From contig JAKJDF010000002.1 in NCBI GenBank assembly GCA_022706085.1, positions 258,372 through 322,371 on the forward strand: a DNA stretch of 64,000 bases, read 5' to 3'. The position numbers and the translations under genes were made by a program. This stretch comes from Candidatus Latescibacterota bacterium. GTDB taxonomy: Bacteria; Latescibacterota; MWCZ01. Each line of letters begins with the position of its first letter. The first letter of the stretch is position 1. Under the pieces are notes generated by a model, which had not been told where the DNA came from, did not search any database, and was given only the letters and a program-made list of their open reading frames with translations. This document shows, in pieces, positions 1 to 8,316 of the stretch.

Positions 1-2
1 AC

Positions 3-1427
3 CTGCTCGAACTGGCTCATGAAGCGCATTTCAACATGCTCCGCGTGTGGGGTGGAGGCATCTACGAACCGGAAGTGTTCTACGACCTTTGTGACGAACT
101 CGGCATCATGGTGTGGCAGGACTTCATGTATGCGTGCGCCATGTACCCTGACGACGACACGGCGTTCATGGAAAACGCCACGCGCGAAGCGATACAGGTT
201 GTAACCCGGTTGCGGTGCCACCCGTCGGTAGTACTGTGGTGCGGGAATAACGAATGTCAGGAAGCGTGGACGCTCGGCGACTGGCCTGATAGAGCCCCCC
301 GCCATTTCGGAGAGCGGCTGTACGACCACGTGTTGCCGGATACGGTGCGCGAACTTTCCCCCGGAATTCCGTACTGGCCCGGAAGTCCGTACGGCGGCCC
401 GACCACGCGTTCCCGCGAAGTGGGAGACTTCCATGATTGGTACAGCTTCCCCAACTGGCGGGATTACGACAAGAACGCGCCACTGTTCAGCAGCGAATAT
501 GGATTCCGTTCTGTTCCCTCACGCGAAACAGTGAACGAGATGATGAGCGGCGAACTTCAGTGGGACGGCAACAGCCCGCTGAGCCGCCCGGGATCGCTCC
601 ACAAAGTCTGGCAGTTCCACCATGGCTGGTGCGGGTGGCTGCAATCCATTCTGCCGCAGTTCGGCGATCCGACCAGCCTCGACGAATTCATCATGCTTAC
701 CCAGGAAGCCCAGGCAACCCTGATGCGCTACGCGGTCGAGGTGTACCGTCGACGCATGTTCAAAACCAGCGGATCGCTTATCTGGCAGTACGACGATCCC
801 TGGCCCGCCGTCACCTTCAGTCTCGTTGATCATTTCGGGCGACCCAAAGCCGCCTATTTCTGGGTGAAAGAAGCGCACGCGCCCGTCATCGGCATGTTCT
901 ACGAGAAAGACGGCGCAACGGGATACTGGGGAATCAGTGATTTGCAGAACACGCAGGCCTGCAGCCTCCGGATCAGGCGCTTCACCCATTCCGGGGCGCT
1001 CCTCGGAGACGCGACATTCGGAGGGGCTCTTCTGCCGAACGCGGCGACCTGCATCGTGGAGAGCCTGCCGCAGAATCTTACGATAGCGTCGCCGGACGAG
1101 GAGTTTCTCTACGCCGAACTCGTCGCGGGGGGTATGCTCTCAGAACGCGTGTATCACGCGGGAAAGCGGTGTGATTGGCGGCTTCCCGCGGCCACCATCG
1201 AAGCAGGTGCAGTAAGGGAGAACGAAAAGAGGGTTCGGGTGAAACTCATCTCTTCAGGGTACGTGCACTTCGTCTGCGTCAGTGTCGGCGACCCCGCGGC
1301 CCGTTACTCCACAAATGCGGTAGATCTTCTGCCGGGTGAGCAGAGGGAAATCGTGATCCGGACGCAGGAGCGCGGCGCGATCACCATCCGTAGCGCCAAC
1401 GCCCCCACTCTCGTCGTTGAGGTATAG
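3..1427 (+). CDS. Glycoside hydrolase family 2 beta-mannosidase, 5'-truncated
   Basis: The reading frame is open at the left edge, so the N-terminal sugar-binding domain is missing. The visible part opens with the NMLRVWGGGIYE block of bacterial and lysosomal beta-mannosidases, inside the (beta/alpha)8 barrel. The acid/base glutamate is visible in CGNNECQEAW and the nucleophile glutamate in FSSEYGF. After the barrel the C-terminal half looks like the Ig-like beta-sandwich domains of GH2 enzymes. The family cleaves terminal beta-1,4-mannose from mannans or N-glycan cores. It converges on the MFS-HEAT gene, whose stop is about 14 bases away. No signal peptide can be judged because the start lies outside the window. 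Confidence 0.9.
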   Translation: MLELAHEAHFNMLRVWGGGIYEPEVFYDLCDELGIMVWQDFMYACAMYPDDDTAFMENATREAIQVVTRLRCHPSVVLWCGNNECQEAWTLGDWPDRAPRHFGERLYDHVLPDTVRELSPGIPYWPGSPYGGPTTRSREVGDFHDWYSFPNWRDYDKNAPLFSSEYGFRSVPSRETVNEMMSGELQWDGNSPLSRPGSLHKVWQFHHGWCGWLQSILPQFGDPTSLDEFIMLTQEAQATLMRYAVEVYRRRMFKTSGSLIWQYDDPWPAVTFSLVDHFGRPKAAYFWVKEAHAPVIGMFYEKDGATGYWGISDLQNTQACSLRIRRFTHSGALLGDATFGGALLPNAATCIVESLPQNLTIASPDEEFLYAELVAGGMLSERVYHAGKRCDWRLPAATIEAGAVRENEKRVRVKLISSGYVHFVCVSVGDPAARYSTNAVDLLPGEQREIVIRTQERGAITIRSANAPTLVVEV

Positions 1428-1440
1428 CCGGGGCCCTGTA

Positions 1441-3774
1441 TCAGCGGCTTCTGCGGTCAATCTCGTTGCGGGTCTGCGTTGCCGCGCGGTGCACCAGCAG
1501 AACGGAAAACGTCATTCCCCGCTCCTGCAACGACTCAAGCTGCCCGTTCGCCTCGAGAGATATCAGCGCGGCGCATGCTTCCTCCACGGTCGTCGGATCG
1601 CTGCCGGGTTCGACAAGGGCAAAATGCTTCCGGAGAAGCTCCGCCAGCCGCGCCGCAGTCTGGATGTAGGCGGAGACCCGTACCTCTGAGCGCGCAAGTG
1701 CCATCCTCTCGAAGGTGATCGCGACCGTCAATTCCTCCTCCGCGGGCCATGGAAGGCTGAAAAGCGCGTCGCGCGTTTCGATGATGAGCTCTGAAAGGTG
1801 CTCATCCCGCTCGTACGGATCCTCCAGATTCAGCGTGAGGAACCGGTCCCCTTCTCCGAGGCACCGCGCAATCGCGTTCAGAAGCTGAACCCGTATCACC
1901 TCGGACGAAAACGAACTCATCATCGCAACGGCCGGCCGCACCGCCCGAAGATCGCCCAGCGGCCCATCGCCCACGGGAAAACTCAGGGCTTCGATGATCG
2001 TGGGCGACAGGGTGCGGTCAAAACCCGACTCCGTTCTCGCCACGAGCGCATCCCTGGCACTTCTGTCGTCCATCCTTCCCAGCGCTTCCGCCGCCGCAAC
2101 ACACAGGTCCAGCCGGTCCGACCGGAGAGCTTCAATAAGCAGGGGGATAGCCGTTCGCTCTTCCAGTTTTCCCAGCGCCCGTGCGGCTTCCACCTTGATG
2201 TCGGATTCCGGATCGCTCAGGTGCTTCTTCAAAGCTTCCACGGCTTCAGGCTGGTTGCATTCCCCCAGCGCAAGTGCCGCTGCCCTGCGGACTTCCGGCA
2301 CGGGGTCACCGAGCGCTTCCACAATGCGTTTCACCGCGAGCGGGTTGTGGGAGCGGCCCAGCGCCTGCAGCAGATTCGCCCTCCTTTCCGCCGAATCCGA
2401 TCGCGCGAGGAGAAAGATGTTGTACGCCAGAAGGAACGGGTTTCCGCGCATTAACTGGCTGATTACGTATCCGGGCCGTTGCGCGCCCAGGTCGGGCAGA
2501 GTCCTGATGAGAAGCGCAGGGATCACACTCGCGGCAGTCGCCAGTACGAACAGCGAATGGTAATTATCAATTACCATGCCGCCCCATACGAAATGCACGT
2601 CTGTCAGCGCCTTCATCACCGCGCTGCCGACCGCCGGCGCCGCGGAAGCCGCCAGTCCTACGGAAACCGACCAGATCGCGAAATAGGAGCTCTTCTGCCC
2701 GTTCTGAGGTATGATCGCGTAAAGCATGATGGACGTGGAGATGGAAAGACCCGCCCAGAAAAGCCCGCCGAAGAACATCGCAACGGGAACGGTGTAGTAC
2801 ATCCCGGGGGTGGCAAATGCCCAGAGAGCCGGCATTGCAGCGGCCGGAATGAACAGGAGCTGCACCATCGGCTTTCCGCCGAATCTATCCACAACAGATC
2901 CCCAGAAGCGGAAACCGAGCCCCATGATCACCATCTGCGTCGAGGTGAAGACGGCGATTGTGGAGTACGAAAGCTTCAGACTGTCGATCATGAACACCGT
3001 GTAATAGGGCCCCGGCATGGCGGCAATGAGTGTCCAGACCACGTGGAAGGTGACGAAGGAGCGGAATTCCCTGTGGCGCAGGGGGGCGAGCATACGCCGC
3101 CAGTGCGACTCGCCTCTGGCGGAGTCTTCCTCAGACTGGCCCAGGACGGGCAATGGCGTGCGATACAACGCCGAAAAGGCAAGCAACCCGGAAACAAGAG
3201 CCACGGAGTACAGGATTCCGAAGCCCTTCATTCCGGGAACGAGGTCAATGAACTTCCCCGCGAGCAGGGAAACGGCAATGCCTACGCCGTACTGGACAAA
3301 TGTGCGCCGACTGATGTAGCGGCCGCGCATATCGGACGGCACGATGCTGGCGAACCAGGCATTGAAGGTGGGTGCGTACGTGTTTGCCAGAGTCCACGCG
3401 ATGCCGAGGAGGCCCACCACCGCATAGAACTCCCACCCCCGTGGAACCCAGAAGGGGATGGTGATCACGGACACGCCGAAAAGGACTTCCAGCGAACCGA
3501 GGCCGAGCACGAGTGCGCGCGGGTGAACTCTATCGCTGAGGCGGAAACTTACGAGCTGGAGGAGCCCGGTTGCCTGGACGAGAGAAAGGATGAGTCCTAT
3601 GGCAGCTTTGTCGACGCCGAGATGCAGCACGTATCCGGCAAAAATGGCGCTCGAGACGCCCGCGATTGTACCGTAGGGCATCAGGCCGGCGCCGAGGAGC
3701 AGCATATCGCGCATGCCGCGCTTGTACTCGGTGCGTGTGAGCGGCCGGTCGATAGGAGGCCGAAGGTAAAGCAA
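1441..3774 (-). CDS. MFS transporter with C-terminal HEAT-repeat domain
   Basis: A 777-residue protein starting at TTG; residues from about 20 to 425 form around twelve hydrophobic segments of a major facilitator carrier, with a loop around residue 215 between the two halves. Residues about 465-575 are soluble and hold at least three to four HEAT (PBS-lyase-type) repeats, seen as recurring VRRAAALALGE, IKVEAARALGK and CVAAAEALGR units at about 30-residue intervals. The last 180 residues are soluble and unrecognised. Ordinary MFS carriers have about 400-450 residues, so the C-terminal third is an added cytoplasmic module, perhaps for protein contact or regulation. The substrate cannot be read. 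MRDMLLLGAG, 20 codons downstream, gives an alternative ATG start. Confidence 0.85.
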   Translation of the reverse strand: MLYLRPPIDRPLTRTEYKRGMRDMLLLGAGLMPYGTIAGVSSAIFAGYVLHLGVDKAAIGLILSLVQATGLLQLVSFRLSDRVHPRALVLGLGSLEVLFGVSVITIPFWVPRGWEFYAVVGLLGIAWTLANTYAPTFNAWFASIVPSDMRGRYISRRTFVQYGVGIAVSLLAGKFIDLVPGMKGFGILYSVALVSGLLAFSALYRTPLPVLGQSEEDSARGESHWRRMLAPLRHREFRSFVTFHVVWTLIAAMPGPYYTVFMIDSLKLSYSTIAVFTSTQMVIMGLGFRFWGSVVDRFGGKPMVQLLFIPAAAMPALWAFATPGMYYTVPVAMFFGGLFWAGLSISTSIMLYAIIPQNGQKSSYFAIWSVSVGLAASAAPAVGSAVMKALTDVHFVWGGMVIDNYHSLFVLATAASVIPALLIRTLPDLGAQRPGYVISQLMRGNPFLLAYNIFLLARSDSAERRANLLQALGRSHNPLAVKRIVEALGDPVPEVRRAAALALGECNQPEAVEALKKHLSDPESDIKVEAARALGKLEERTAIPLLIEALRSDRLDLCVAAAEALGRMDDRSARDALVARTESGFDRTLSPTIIEALSFPVGDGPLGDLRAVRPAVAMMSSFSSEVIRVQLLNAIARCLGEGDRFLTLNLEDPYERDEHLSELIIETRDALFSLPWPAEEELTVAITFERMALARSEVRVSAYIQTAARLAELLRKHFALVEPGSDPTTVEEACAALISLEANGQLESLQERGMTFSVLLVHRAATQTRNEIDRRSR

Positions 3775-3799
3775 CGCTCTTCTTTTTTTCGTGGAGGTA

Positions 3800-3830
3800 T
3801 TGACACGAGGACGACGATTTGCCTTCTAAA
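3800..3830 (+). promoter_or_regulatory. Putative sigma-70-type promoter for the IMPase-family gene
   Basis: A perfect -35 box TTGACA lies at 3800-3805. AT-rich -10 candidates follow: TCTAAA at 3825-3830 (19-base spacer) or the overlapping AAATATA stretch. It sits in the divergent gap between the MFS gene (minus) and the phosphatase gene (plus) and would leave a leader of about 70 bases. Confidence 0.45.
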
Positions 3831-3900
3831 TATAGAGCCCATGTACGGGCATTCGGAAGGAATGCACCACACCAGCGATAACGGAGGCCATCTCCGGGAC

Positions 3901-3905
3901 AGGGG
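3901..3905 (+). promoter_or_regulatory. Possible ribosome binding site for a CTG start
   Basis: AGGGG lies five bases before CTG at 3911. The site matters because it favours CTG over the next in-frame GTG at 3959, which would remove the first helix of the phosphatase. It is only a moderate Shine-Dalgarno match. Confidence 0.35.
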
Positions 3906-3910
3906 TCAGC

Positions 3911-4711
3911 CTGACACACATCGAAGCAGCATCCAACGCGGCCAGGGCGGGAGCTGAGGTGCTTCTCAGGCATTTCCGCGGGCTTCATCCTGACGACATC
4001 CGCACGAAAACGCAGAATGACTTTGTCTCGTTCGTGGATCGGGAGTCGGAAACGGCCATCAGGGGCGTGATTCTCGACGCGTTTCCCGGCCACGAGTTCC
4101 TCGGGGAAGAGCACGGTTCCGTGGGAGGCGGCGCGTGGCGGTGGATTGTCGATCCGCTCGATGGAACGAGTAACTACGTGCACGGAGTGCCGCAGTTTGC
4201 CATCTCGATAGCGCTGCAGCACAAAGGTCGCCTGGTCGTCGGCCTTGTGTACGACCCGATTCGCGGCGATGAGTATGTGGCGGAGCGGGGTGGAGGCGCG
4301 TGGAGGAATGGCGAGCGGCTTGGCGTGGCGGACCGGCAGCCGATGGAAGATGCCTTGATCGGCACCGGGTTTCCTTTCCGCGCCCGCCAAGTGTTCGACG
4401 ATTACATGGCCACGTTCCGCGAGATCTATCCGCGCGTTTCCGATGTCCGGCGCCCGGGTTCCGCGGCGCTGGATTTCGCGTTCGTCGCATCCGGCGCCAC
4501 GGCGGGGTTCTGGGAATTTGCGCTTTCGCCGTGGGATATTGCAGCGGGTGCGCTTCTGATTGAGGAGGCCGGCGGGGTGATTACCGACTTTGCGGGTGGT
4601 GACTCGTATCTTTCGTCGGGAAACGTCGTCACCGGCGCGCCGCAAATCCATCGTGAGTTGCTGGCGTGTGTGCAGAAGGTGTTGAGGGAACGAGGCAGGG
4701 CGCTCGCATAG
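3911..4711 (+). CDS. Inositol monophosphatase-family phosphatase, probable CTG start
   Basis: Mg2+-dependent sugar-phosphate phosphatase of the FIG/IMPase superfamily. The metal-binding set is complete: GEEHG, then IVDPLDGTSNYVHG, and the distal WDIAAGALLIEEAGG containing the third metal aspartate. The usual product length is about 260 residues. No ATG, GTG or TTG lies in frame between the upstream stop (3833) and GTG 3959, yet the codons before 3959 encode HIEAASNAARAGAEVLLRHF, a textbook IMPase first helix. CTG 3911 with AGGGG upstream gives a full-length 266-residue protein; GTG 3959 gives a truncated 250-residue one. Substrate (inositol phosphate, histidinol phosphate, PAP or fructose bisphosphate) cannot be decided. 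The propeller gene follows after 45 bases. Confidence 0.85.
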   Translation: MTHIEAASNAARAGAEVLLRHFRGLHPDDIRTKTQNDFVSFVDRESETAIRGVILDAFPGHEFLGEEHGSVGGGAWRWIVDPLDGTSNYVHGVPQFAISIALQHKGRLVVGLVYDPIRGDEYVAERGGGAWRNGERLGVADRQPMEDALIGTGFPFRARQVFDDYMATFREIYPRVSDVRRPGSAALDFAFVASGATAGFWEFALSPWDIAAGALLIEEAGGVITDFAGGDSYLSSGNVVTGAPQIHRELLACVQKVLRERGRALA

Positions 4712-4756
4712 TGCGGCGTGCAGAACGAAATCAGTTCGGACGGAGGAGAATCGGCA

Positions 4757-5857
4757 ATGAACGTGTTCGCGCACCCGATGCCGGAAGTGTACGGCGACTG
4801 CGCCGATATACGCGCCATAACGCACGACAGGGTACACACTCAGAAGTGGATTTCCACGACGAGTACGCTGTATAACCCCAACGACGGGCTCGTGTATGCG
4901 GGTCTGACCCATCTCGGCGGGGATTTGCTCTGGGCGTACGACCCGGCCACGGGGAAGTCGCGTTCCTGCGGGTATCTGGAAATCCGGGGAGAGAATGAGG
5001 TGAAGATTCACCGCTCCCTGGAACTTGGCCGTGACGGGCGAATTTATGGAGCGACGGCCGGCCTCACTGACGTGAAATCCCGGCTCACGTCGCCGGGCGG
5101 GCAGATATGGGCGTATGATCCGCGCACCGGCATTTTCGAGTCGTTCGGGATACCGGTTCCGAATGACTATGTCCAGCACGTGACGTTCGACTGGCAACGC
5201 CGCATGGCGTACGGCTGCACGTACCCTGTCCCCTGGTTTTTCGCATATGATCTCGAGGCGCGGGAAACGGTGTTCTCCGCGTTTACCGGGGCACTGCCGC
5301 ACCGGTCCGCGGTGGACCGCAACGGACGGGTGTGGTCCGGGTATACCAATACGGCGGATCTTTCCGGCGAGAACTTCCTCTTCTTCTACGACCCCGACGC
5401 AAACGCGCTCACCTGGACGGACCTGCACATTCCAAAATGCGGACAGGCGGACAAGATGCAGGTGGATGACATGGTTGCGCTTGCGGACGGGTTTGTCTAC
5501 ATGGCAAGCGTGGATGGCGTGCTGGCACGGCTTGACCCGGATACGCGGGAAATGGAATGGCTCGGGAAACCGGCCCGGGGCATGCGCATGTGCGGCATCG
5601 GAGAAGGGCCGGACGGGCTTGTGTACTGCCTTACGGGGGCGTTTTACGGCATGCCCACAGAGGACAGGCCCACGCGTGTGTTCGCGTTTGACCGTTCAAC
5701 GAAGCAGTTCCGCGAACTGGGGCAGATTTTCGATCCTGAGTTCGGTGACGGGTGTGCGGTTGTTCATCACCTCTCCATAGCCCCTGACGGAACGCTCTGG
5801 GTGGGTGAAACGGACAACGACCAGCGTTCCGGCTGCCTGTGGGAATGCCGCCCGTGA
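4757..5857 (+). CDS. Beta-propeller protein of unknown function
   Basis: ATG 4757 is preceded by GGAGGA with nine-base spacing, so it is preferred over GTG 4718. The 366-residue product is a chain of short beta-strand repeats (VYAGLTHLGGDLLWAYDPATGK, then similar YDP-T, FDR-T and DPDT units), the pattern of a six- or seven-bladed propeller such as SMP-30/NHL or PQQ-like folds. No signal peptide is visible, so it is probably cytoplasmic. Its last codons overlap the start of the MBL-fold gene, which suggests a shared transcript and perhaps a shared pathway. No catalytic signature was identified. Confidence 0.7.
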   Translation: MNVFAHPMPEVYGDCADIRAITHDRVHTQKWISTTSTLYNPNDGLVYAGLTHLGGDLLWAYDPATGKSRSCGYLEIRGENEVKIHRSLELGRDGRIYGATAGLTDVKSRLTSPGGQIWAYDPRTGIFESFGIPVPNDYVQHVTFDWQRRMAYGCTYPVPWFFAYDLEARETVFSAFTGALPHRSAVDRNGRVWSGYTNTADLSGENFLFFYDPDANALTWTDLHIPKCGQADKMQVDDMVALADGFVYMASVDGVLARLDPDTREMEWLGKPARGMRMCGIGEGPDGLVYCLTGAFYGMPTEDRPTRVFAFDRSTKQFRELGQIFDPEFGDGCAVVHHLSIAPDGTLWVGETDNDQRSGCLWECRP

Positions 5858-6726
5858 CGGACGGGCTCCCGCGCCCGGCTCCCGGGCAACCTTTGACCGC
5901 CAGCGTGACGTGCGGCGGGCTTACCTTCGCGGGCGCATCGGAATCGGCGCACACGACGTTTGTGTTCTGCAGACAACTCGGCCTGATCTTCGACATCGGC
6001 AGCGTGGTGGACGCGATGCTGCCGATTGACACGGTGCTGATCTCGCACACACATCAGGACCATCTGCTGGGGCTTACGCGGTACATCTGCCTTCGGCGCC
6101 TTCAGGGGATGAAGCCTCCGCGCGTGCTGATTCCGGAAGCCTCGTTGGAAGCGGTGCGGCGTCTGCTTGCGGTATGGCAGGAACTGGAGGGGGGAGCGGA
6201 CCGCATTCCGCCTGATGTCGCCCTTGAACCGGTGGAGCCGGGGCAGGAGGTGAGACTTTCCGGCAACCTTGTAGCGCGCGCCTTCCCGGTGGCCCACGTC
6301 CTGCCGTCGCTGGGTTACACGGTGGTCACACGCATCCACAAGCTGCGGGGTGAGTTCTACGGCCGGTCGGGACAGGAGCTTGCCCGGCTGCGGGAGGAGG
6401 GCGTTGCCATCACGGACCCGCACGACACGACGCTGGTGACTTTTATTGGCGATACGCTACCGGAGACGCTGGAGCGCACGCCTGAGATTGGCACCAGCCC
6501 TGTGGTGATCCTTGAGTGCACCTTCCTTACGCCTGAGCACGCCGACCTCGCCACACCGCGGGGACACCTGCACATCCGCGACATCATAGAACGCATCGAG
6601 CTGTTCGGTGATGCGGAGATCATCCTGACCCACTTCAGCCGCCGGTATCGCAGCGACAAAGTACGGGAGCTCGTCCAGCAGGCGCTTCCCGCCGAACTCG
6701 CGCCGCGATTTCATGTTCTTGTCTGA
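5854..6726 (+). CDS. MBL-fold metallohydrolase (RNase Z-like)
   Basis: Metallo-beta-lactamase-fold hydrolase. The first metal motif is SHTHQDHLLGL (HxHxDH form), preceded by the typical FDIGS strand; a later TFIGDT aspartate and ILTHFSRRY histidine complete a two-zinc site. The arrangement resembles RNase Z/ElaC-type proteins more than beta-lactamases, but tRNA processing cannot be claimed. Starts are possible at GTG 5839, ATG 5845 or GTG 5854. The last overlaps the upstream TGA as GTGA, a common coupled start, and is chosen here. The HAD gene follows 12 bases after the stop. Confidence 0.8.
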   Translation: MTDGLPRPAPGQPLTASVTCGGLTFAGASESAHTTFVFCRQLGLIFDIGSVVDAMLPIDTVLISHTHQDHLLGLTRYICLRRLQGMKPPRVLIPEASLEAVRRLLAVWQELEGGADRIPPDVALEPVEPGQEVRLSGNLVARAFPVAHVLPSLGYTVVTRIHKLRGEFYGRSGQELARLREEGVAITDPHDTTLVTFIGDTLPETLERTPEIGTSPVVILECTFLTPEHADLATPRGHLHIRDIIERIELFGDAEIILTHFSRRYRSDKVRELVQQALPAELAPRFHVLV

Positions 6727-6738
6727 CACGGAGATTGC

Positions 6739-7338
6739 ATGCCCCGCATCACGACCATTCTGTTCGACCTTGGGAACACCCTGCTCCGGTTCGACTTCAA
6801 ACCGGTTTTCGCCAGGTTGCTGTCAATGTCGAAAGGGGACCCGCAGAGCATCACGTCCGCAGTGAACGCGCGCTACGACGACTTCGCGGCGGGGCGGATG
6901 ACGCCCGCAGAATGGCATGAGTTCATACAACGCACATGCCGAATGTCCATGCCGTGGGAGGAATTCTCGCGCCTCTGGGCGGACATTTTCTGGGAACACC
7001 CGGACATGTTCGCTCTCGCCCGGGAGACGCACCCGCGCTACCGGCAATATCTGCTTTCGAACACGGATGCGATTCATTTCCCGTGGTGTCTGGAGCGATT
7101 CCCGCTTGCCGAGGTGCTCGACGGCTACATCCTCTCGTATGAACTCGGGGCGGTGAAGCCGCAGCGGGAGATCTATGAGCGCGGGCTGGCGAAGTTCGGC
7201 CTCAAGGCGGGGGAGTGCGTGTTCATTGATGATCTGGAGGCGAACCTTGAAGGTGCGCGCGCAGTGGGGATTCATACGGTGCCGTGCGTGTCGATTGAGC
7301 AGGTGAGGAGGGATTTGAAAGCGCTGGGGGTGGGGTAG
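6739..7338 (+). CDS. HAD-superfamily hydrolase (epoxide-hydrolase/YihX-like)
   Basis: A 199-residue HAD phosphatase. Motif I is LFDLGNTLL: the nucleophile aspartate is present, while glycine replaces the usual second aspartate, as in the YihX/HAD-IA subgroup. Motif II is LLSNTDA, the lysine of motif III is in GAVKPQREIY, and motif IV is FIDDLEANLEGA. A helical cap lies between residues about 20 and 90. YihX-like enzymes dephosphorylate hexose-1-phosphates, but the substrate here is inferred only. A ribosome site GGAGAT precedes ATG. It ends the rightward gene run; a repeat-rich spacer follows. Confidence 0.85.
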   Translation: MPRITTILFDLGNTLLRFDFKPVFARLLSMSKGDPQSITSAVNARYDDFAAGRMTPAEWHEFIQRTCRMSMPWEEFSRLWADIFWEHPDMFALARETHPRYRQYLLSNTDAIHFPWCLERFPLAEVLDGYILSYELGAVKPQREIYERGLAKFGLKAGECVFIDDLEANLEGARAVGIHTVPCVSIEQVRRDLKALGVG

Positions 7339-7508
7339 GGGGGCGCGTCCGCCAGACGGGCGCCGCGCGATGCAACCGACCAGAATGCCGTGCCATAGGA
7401 CGTATGGGTCCTACGGGGCCGATGGGGCCACTTCGGGTGGACGCGGGAGCCGACATGGTCACGACGAAGCGTGACCCTGCATGATGCGGCGCGCACGGAA
7501 GTTGCGCT

Positions 7509-7535
7509 GGATTCCCGCCTGCGCGGGAATGACGG
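7509..7535. repeat. dRS3-like palindromic repeat, copy 1
   Basis: ATTCCCGCCTGCGCGGGAAT forms a perfect stem with ATTCCC and GGGAAT arms, flanked by GG and GACGG. The arms match the ATTCCC-N8-GGGAAT form of the dRS3 element described in Neisseria. Confidence 0.8.
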
Positions 7536-7728
7536 TAACAAAGGCGGCGTGGGGATCGCCACGTGAACGGCTCTGGAGGGACGCGCTCTGTCGCGTCCGT
7601 CGGTTCCGTTCTTCGTGGCGGCGTGGGCACGACAGAGCGTGCCCCTTCGGGTTTTCTGTTCGGTTGCCGCCGACATGGCCACGACGAAGCGTGACCCTGC
7701 ATGATGCGGCGCGCTGGGAAGGCGCGCT

Positions 7729-7755
7729 GGATTCCCGCCTGCGCGGGAATGACGG
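7729..7755. repeat. dRS3-like palindromic repeat, copy 2
   Basis: The 27 bases are identical to the copy at 7509-7535, in the same orientation, at the end of the second 85-base unit. Confidence 0.8.
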
Positions 7756-7862
7756 CTTTGCTGGCGCCCGCACAACGCCGCAGGTGCCGGGTCGCCCGGC
7801 CCGCTGTTGGATGATGCGCCCAAACCGACGCCCGCCATCGGACGTATAGGTCCTAATGTGTC

Positions 7863-8207
7863 TTATACGTCGCGCCGTGTCACTTCGGTCACCCGCCGCC
7901 TACCATCCCATAGGTGCAACAACGCCAGCAACGGGTGCCGAAGGAGCATCCGCGGACCCGCGTAGCGCATGACGGTGCGGATGCGTTCCCGCATGGCGGG
8001 TTTGTAGCAGTGGACAGGGCAGTTCGCGCAGGTGGGTTTGCCCGCGCCGAAGCGGCATCCATCGGTACGCGCGACGGCATAATCGAGGAGCTCCGCGCAT
8101 TCAGGGCAGAGGGGACTGGCGGGTGCGTGATGAGCACGGCAGTACATCCCGATCATCACGCGGATCGTGCGTTTTTCGCGGTGGAGGCGGCGGAGCGGGA
8201 CTGACAT
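7863..8207 (-). CDS. ygbA: YgbA-like protein (nitrous oxide-stimulated promoter family)
   Basis: A 114-residue protein matching the plan of E. coli YgbA: an REKRTIRVMIGMYCRAHH opening, four conserved cysteines in the CRFGAGKPTCANCPVHCYKP region, then RYAGPRMLLRHPLLALLHL. The cysteine cluster (CPEC, CANCPVHC) suggests iron or zinc binding. In E. coli, ygbA belongs to the NsrR regulon and is linked to recovery from nitric oxide stress; the same role here is inference. It stands alone between a repeat region and a convergent-free gap, with no nitrosative-stress neighbours. Confidence 0.85.
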   Translation of the reverse strand: MSVPLRRLHREKRTIRVMIGMYCRAHHAPASPLCPECAELLDYAVARTDGCRFGAGKPTCANCPVHCYKPAMRERIRTVMRYAGPRMLLRHPLLALLHLWDGRRRVTEVTRRDV

Positions 8208-8316
8208 GGAACGAGTACCGTTCCCGTAAGGAGTTTATTACGACGAACCGCACGAACAACACGAAAGGGTTACCACGGGCGCCGGTCTCCGCGCAGGCGA
8301 CACCCCCGGTCCCGAC

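Larger units (their letters stand above)
7339..7862. repeat. Repeat-rich spacer with two 85-bp direct repeats
   Basis: This 524-base gap has no supportable gene. Two 85-base units at 7451-7535 and 7671-7755 start with the same sequence (CGACATGG, then a block ending GATGCGGCGCGC) and end in the same palindrome, GGATTCCCGCCTGCG followed by CGGGAATGACGG. They lie exactly 220 bases apart. Matching palindromes recur near 57.8 kb. Long open frames on the minus strand here have no recognisable protein and are by-products of high GC. Confidence 0.8.

Noticed and set aside
2479-3957. 492-residue plus-strand open frame opposite the MFS-HEAT gene
   Set aside because: The translation is charged, repeat-free and has no recognisable family, while the opposite strand encodes clear transmembrane and HEAT sequences.
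3530-5428. 632-residue minus-strand open frame opposite the phosphatase and propeller genes
   Set aside because: It overlaps two well-supported genes and has an arginine- and proline-rich composition typical of antisense GC-rich sequence.
7451-7755. CRISPR array
   Set aside because: Only two 85-bp units are present, each ending in a palindrome, with no regular short repeats and spacers and no cas genes.
7272-7838. Minus-strand open frames through the repeat spacer
   Set aside because: They read through the 85-bp repeats and give low-complexity Arg/Pro/Ser peptides; two copies of the same repeat would be translated.
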